NCBI GenBank assembly: GCA_009780515.1
Contig: WQZX01000019.1
Location: forward strand, 1-44,585
DNA: 44,585 nt
Origin: Nocardioidaceae bacterium
Lineage (GTDB): Bacteria > Actinomycetota > Actinomycetes > Propionibacteriales > Nocardioidaceae
Direction: 5' to 3'
Shown in pieces: positions 42,308 to 44,585 of this stretch. A program made the position numbers and the translations under genes. Below the pieces are notes generated by a model. It searched no databases, was not told where the DNA came from, and was given only the letters and a program-made list of their open reading frames with translations. Every line of letters begins with the position of its first letter. The stretch's first letter is position 1.

Positions 42308-42313
42308 TAGGCT
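42308..42313 (+). promoter_or_regulatory. -10 box TAGGCT of a leaderless promoter
   Basis: TAGGCT ends 6 nt before ATG 42320 of the holin-like gene, the same box and spacing as at 41553. Confidence 0.6.
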
Positions 42314-42319
42314 GACCGC

Positions 42320-42712
42320 ATGAAGTACGTGCTGTTCGTCGTCGTCAACGCGGCCGCGGTGGCCGTGGCGGCGTGGATGTTCGCCGGGATCACCGTCAGC
42401 GGCAGCGGGATCCTGCACTCGCCGCGGGCCGACCACTGGCTGACGGTCGCGATCGTCGGGGTGATCCTCGGCCTGCTCAACAAGACCCTCGGGGCTCTCG
42501 TGAAGGTGCTGGCGCTGCCGTTCGTGATCCTGACGCTCGGTCTCGGGCTGCTGGTGATCAACGCGCTCATGCTGCTGCTGGCCAGCCGCATCGCCCAGGC
42601 GCTCAACCTGACCTTCCACGTGCACGGCTTCTGGACGGCGGTCGGCGGCGGCCTGGTGATCTCGATCACCTGCATGGTGCTCGAGGCGCTGCTGCCGGAC
42701 CCCAAGAGCTGA
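42320..42712 (+). CDS. Phage-holin-family (DUF360-like) membrane protein
   Basis: A 130-residue protein with four hydrophobic segments: VLFVVVNAAAVAVAAWMF, WLTVAIVGVILGLLN, ILTLGLGLLVINALMLLLA and TAVGGGLVISITCMVLEALL. The pattern GLLNKTLGALVKVLALPF between the second and third is typical of the phage_holin_4_2 (PF04020) family. These are chromosomal proteins common in actinobacteria, and despite the name there is no phage context here. The role is unknown. Confidence 0.88.
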   Translation: MKYVLFVVVNAAAVAVAAWMFAGITVSGSGILHSPRADHWLTVAIVGVILGLLNKTLGALVKVLALPFVILTLGLGLLVINALMLLLASRIAQALNLTFHVHGFWTAVGGGLVISITCMVLEALLPDPKS

Positions 42713-42715
42713 GCC

Positions 42716-43171
42716 TCAGGACGGCTTGGTGAAGGTCGCCATCGCGCGCTCGGGCTCCCAGAACGCCCGCATCGACCGCACCCGGCCGTCCTCGTGGACC
42801 TCGTAGACCATGATCAGCTCGGTCGTCGTGTAGGAGCCGTCGGGGAACGACGTCCTGATCCGTCCGATGTTCGCGCAGGTGTTGGAGCCCGGGTTGGCGA
42901 ACGAGTCGTGGATGTCGAACTCGAACCGCGCGATCGGCGCGATCGCCTTCTCCCAGAACGCGCTGATCCCCGCGTGGCCGCGGTGGCCCTTGCCCTCGGG
43001 ATCGAACATCGACGGCCCTACGGGGTCCTCGATGACCGCGTCCTCGGCGTACACCGTGAGCCACTCGGCCAGGTCGCCCTTGGCCACCGCGGAGTAGGAG
43101 CGCTGGGAGGCCTCGCGGGCGGGGTGCGGGTCGTTCGGTGCGTTCCACTTGACGGCGTCGGAGGAGATCAT
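42716..43171 (-). CDS. SnoaL/NTF2-like protein, ketosteroid isomerase-type fold
   Basis: A 151-residue cone-shaped-barrel protein of the NTF2-like superfamily. The fold pattern begins with REASQRSYSAVAKGDLAEWLTVYAEDAVIEDPVG (about 19-52), continues with HAGISAFWEKAIAPIARFEFDIHD and ends with YEVHEDGRVRSMRAFWEPE. Close homologs in actinobacteria are often labelled ketosteroid isomerase-like, and the KstR-type operator just upstream supports a steroid link. The catalytic Asp/Tyr pair is not certain by eye. TACGAT 6 nt before ATG 43171 indicates a leaderless mRNA. Confidence 0.85.
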   Translation of the reverse strand: MISSDAVKWNAPNDPHPAREASQRSYSAVAKGDLAEWLTVYAEDAVIEDPVGPSMFDPEGKGHRGHAGISAFWEKAIAPIARFEFDIHDSFANPGSNTCANIGRIRTSFPDGSYTTTELIMVYEVHEDGRVRSMRAFWEPERAMATFTKPS

Positions 43172-43177
43172 CCCCGC

Positions 43178-43183
43178 ATCGTA
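43178..43183 (-). promoter_or_regulatory. -10 box TACGAT of a leaderless promoter
   Basis: TACGAT on the minus strand ends 6 nt before ATG 43171, and the KstR-type operator sits 9-23 bp upstream, over the -35. Confidence 0.6.
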
Positions 43184-43192
43184 GGCCTTGTC

Positions 43193-43206
43193 TAGAACGT
43201 GTTCTA
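43193..43206. promoter_or_regulatory. KstR-type operator, site 2
   Basis: TAGAACGTGTTCTA fits TNNAACNNGTTNNA at every fixed position; its arms TAGAAC/GTTCTA are perfect inverted repeats. It overlaps the -35 of the SnoaL-like gene and lies 67 nt before the divergent sulfotransferase-like gene. Confidence 0.75.
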
Positions 43207-43273
43207 GTCGTACGCCGACGGTAGGTCATCTGCGATTCACGTCCCGCTCACCCCGGCCCTCCACGCTGGCGCC

Positions 43274-43957
43274 ATGGCCAAGAAGCGCAAGGCATGGATC
43301 CACGTCGGCGTACCGGGGGCGGGCGACGTGCTGGAGTCCGCCCTCGCCCACCACCACGGCGCGCTGGTCGAGCTCGGCGTCGAGCCGATCGCGCACACCA
43401 CCTCGGAGTCCTTCTGCGTGGCGGTCGAGATCCTGCGCACCCACAAGGACTGGGGCATGAAGCGCTCCGACGTCGAGGGCCGCTGGACCCGTCTGGTCCA
43501 CCGGGCGGGCGGGGCGCGGTGCGACCTGGTGCTCAGCCAGCCGATGCTCGCCGGCGCGACCCGCGACCAGGCGGATCTCCTGGCCGACGCGCTCCACGGC
43601 TACCAGGTGCACGTCGTCCTCACCACCGGTGGGTACGACGAGGCGCTGGCCGCCGCCGTCGACGCCTGGGGCTTCGCGGTTCGCAAGCCCGAGCGCCTGC
43701 ACGTCTTGGAGGTCGAGGGCGCGAGCCCGAAGGCGGTGTGGAGGTCCTTCGGCGCGCTGGTCGGCTTCGGCACGAGCTCGTTGCCCATCGACGGCGTCCC
43801 CGCGATCGGCGGCTCCTGCGACTCGCTGGCCGAGGCCCACCGCGAGATCGAGCGTCTGGCCCGGCGCAACGCCTCGCTGGAGGTCCGCCTGGAGGAGGTC
43901 GATCGCAAGCGACGCAAGCTCAAGCGGCGGCTCCGCAAGACCGACCAGGCCGCCTGA
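43274..43957 (+). CDS. Sulfotransferase-like protein with degenerate P-loop
   Basis: A 227-residue protein whose N-terminus, KAWIHVGVPGAGDVLESALAHH, recalls the PAPS-binding P-loop of actinobacterial sulfotransferases (HVGxPKTGTT), but lacks the K-T-G-T of the loop. A few later stretches also match (LVLSQPML, QVHVVLTTGGYDEAL). The region of about 188-222 is an extended basic coiled coil (AEAHREIERLARRNASLEV, then RKRRKLKRRLRK). Catalysis by sulfotransfer is unlikely; a structural or regulatory role is possible. It shares the intergenic KstR-type site with the SnoaL-like gene. The family link is weak. Confidence 0.65.
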   Translation: MAKKRKAWIHVGVPGAGDVLESALAHHHGALVELGVEPIAHTTSESFCVAVEILRTHKDWGMKRSDVEGRWTRLVHRAGGARCDLVLSQPMLAGATRDQADLLADALHGYQVHVVLTTGGYDEALAAAVDAWGFAVRKPERLHVLEVEGASPKAVWRSFGALVGFGTSSLPIDGVPAIGGSCDSLAEAHREIERLARRNASLEVRLEEVDRKRRKLKRRLRKTDQAA

Positions 43958-43965
43958 GATCGTCA

Positions 43966-44424
43966 CTAGTGCGACGTCCAGGCGTCCTCGTCGGCGGTGC
44001 GGGCCTTGACCGCGTCGGGGAGCTCGCCGTCGGCGAGCTGCTGGATCGAGACCCGCTCGAAGACCTCGCGCAGTGAGCTGCGGGCGGCGATCCACACGTG
44101 CTGGAGCACCTCGGCGGAGTCGTTGTAGCTGACCGCCTCGGGCCGCAGGCCGTAGACCGAGACCAACGGGCCGTCGACCGCGCGGATGACGTCGGCGACC
44201 GAGACGCCGTCCGGCGTACGCGCCATCCGCCAGCCGCCGGACTGGCCGCGCTGGGAGATGACGATGCCGGCGCGGCGGAGGTCGGCGAGGATCGCCTGGA
44301 GGAAGCCGTGCGGGATCTCCTGGAGCCGGCCGAGCTCCTCGGCGCTGACCGCGCGGCCGTCCGCCCGGCCCGCCATCTCGATCAGGGCGCGCAGCGCGTA
44401 GTCGGACTTGGTGGAGACTCGCAC
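43966..44424 (-). CDS. Rrf2-family transcriptional regulator without cysteines
   Basis: A 152-residue winged-helix regulator. The family opening RVSTKSDYALRALIEMAGR is at 2-20. The recognition helix region IPHGFLQAILADLRRAGIV follows near 37-55, then QRGQSGGWRMARTPDGVSVADVIRAVDG near 58-85. The protein has no cysteine, so it cannot bind an iron-sulfur cluster as IscR, NsrR or RsrR do. It should sense another ligand or protein contact, as CymR does. GTG 44424 has CAGACT 6 nt upstream. The 9-bp direct repeats GGATCAGTC at 44426 and 44452 lie over its promoter and may be the binding site. Confidence 0.9.
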   Translation of the reverse strand: MRVSTKSDYALRALIEMAGRADGRAVSAEELGRLQEIPHGFLQAILADLRRAGIVISQRGQSGGWRMARTPDGVSVADVIRAVDGPLVSVYGLRPEAVSYNDSAEVLQHVWIAARSSLREVFERVSIQQLADGELPDAVKARTADEDAWTSH

Positions 44425-44425
44425 G

Positions 44426-44460
44426 GGATCAGTCTGTCAGATATCTCGATCGGATCAGTC
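44426..44460. repeat. Two direct copies of GGATCAGTC upstream of the Rrf2 gene
   Basis: Identical 9-mers start at 44426 and 44452, 26 bp apart. The first overlaps the -10-like CAGACT of the Rrf2 promoter. The likely ligand is the Rrf2 protein itself. Confidence 0.5.
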
Positions 44461-44585
44461 GACCTAGGCCGCGTTGGTAAAGCCGGGGCCGTCGCGAGCG
44501 TCGCGATGTGCGTGCGCCGGCAAGGCGCCGATGCGCTGGCAGACTGGACGTCTTTCGAGCATCGGCAACGCCGCCGGAGTGCGTA
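44461..44585. other. Right-edge sequence without a supported gene
   Basis: 125 bases follow the Rrf2 promoter. A plus-strand frame starts at an ATG near 44508 and reaches the window edge, but has no ribosome site or family resemblance. It could be the start of a gene beyond the window. Confidence 0.3.

Overview
The window is about 44.6 kb of very GC-rich DNA. It has strong G/C bias at third codon positions, many GTG and TTG starts, many promoters that place the -10 box directly before the start codon, and actinobacterial families throughout (DUF2510, EspG-like, DUF222/HNH, choice-of-anchor P, fused isobutyryl-CoA mutase, KstR-type operators). It looks like chromosomal DNA of a Nocardioides-like member of the Propionibacteriales. 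The genus is an inference from gene content and style. I saw no prophage, insertion sequence or CRISPR array; the only mobile-type traces are a DUF222/HNH gene tail at the left edge and a toxin-antitoxin pair near a tRNA.

Layout. 1-3.5 kb: DUF222/HNH tail, a copper-type CsoR repressor, a small membrane protein, then a MoxR ATPase with its von Willebrand partner. 3.5-6.2 kb (minus): a three-gene ESX-like set (WXG-type protein, EspG-like protein, alpha/beta-hydrolase-like protein) with no secretion ATPase or channel nearby. 6.2-8.9 kb (minus): an FAD dehydrogenase of the ketosteroid dehydrogenase/fumarate reductase type and an aminotransferase, behind a KstR-like operator. 8.9-11.6 kb: a cation/proton antiporter, a LytR_C protein and small genes. 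11.7-16.8 kb (minus): fused isobutyryl-CoA mutase, a translationally coupled cytosolic BtuF-like protein and a flavin amine oxidase. A tandem 22-bp operator separates the mutase from a divergent MarR regulator. 17.4-20 kb: a low-molecular-weight tyrosine phosphatase and two membrane proteins.

20-24.8 kb: a 2-oxoacid dehydrogenase operon (E1 alpha, E1 beta, E2), in which E2 appears to lack its E3-binding domain, then a receptor Ser/Thr kinase. 24.9-29.7 kb: a secreted choice-of-anchor P protein and a membrane iron-sulfur oxidoreductase with a long disordered tail carrying six SLFD motifs. 29.7-33.1 kb: a DUF885 peptidase-like protein and an acyl-CoA ligase. 33.1-36.5 kb: a MarR regulator divergent from a membrane protein/SDR pair, then a ribbon-helix-helix protein with an RGG tail coupled to a DUF4097 protein. 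36.6-40.4 kb: a secreted CocE-type hydrolase (KstR-like site), a VOC protein, dCTP deaminase and an SGNH hydrolase. 40.4-44.6 kb: tRNA-Gly(CCC), a Phd/VapC pair, DUF2461, a holin-like membrane protein, a SnoaL-like protein (KstR-like site), a degenerate sulfotransferase-like protein and an Rrf2 regulator.

Themes. Three dispersed AGAAC-NN-GTTCT operators suggest one TetR (KstR-type) regulon covering steroid- or lipid-like catabolism. The mutase cluster handles branched acyl-CoAs with B12, and the nearby 2-oxoacid dehydrogenase and acyl-CoA ligase fit acyl-CoA metabolism. At least ten genes have a TANNNT box 6-7 nt before the start codon, which predicts leaderless mRNAs as the dominant mode for first genes here. 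A 19-bp dispersed repeat sits in frame inside two coding sequences and always adds the peptide VSTGS.
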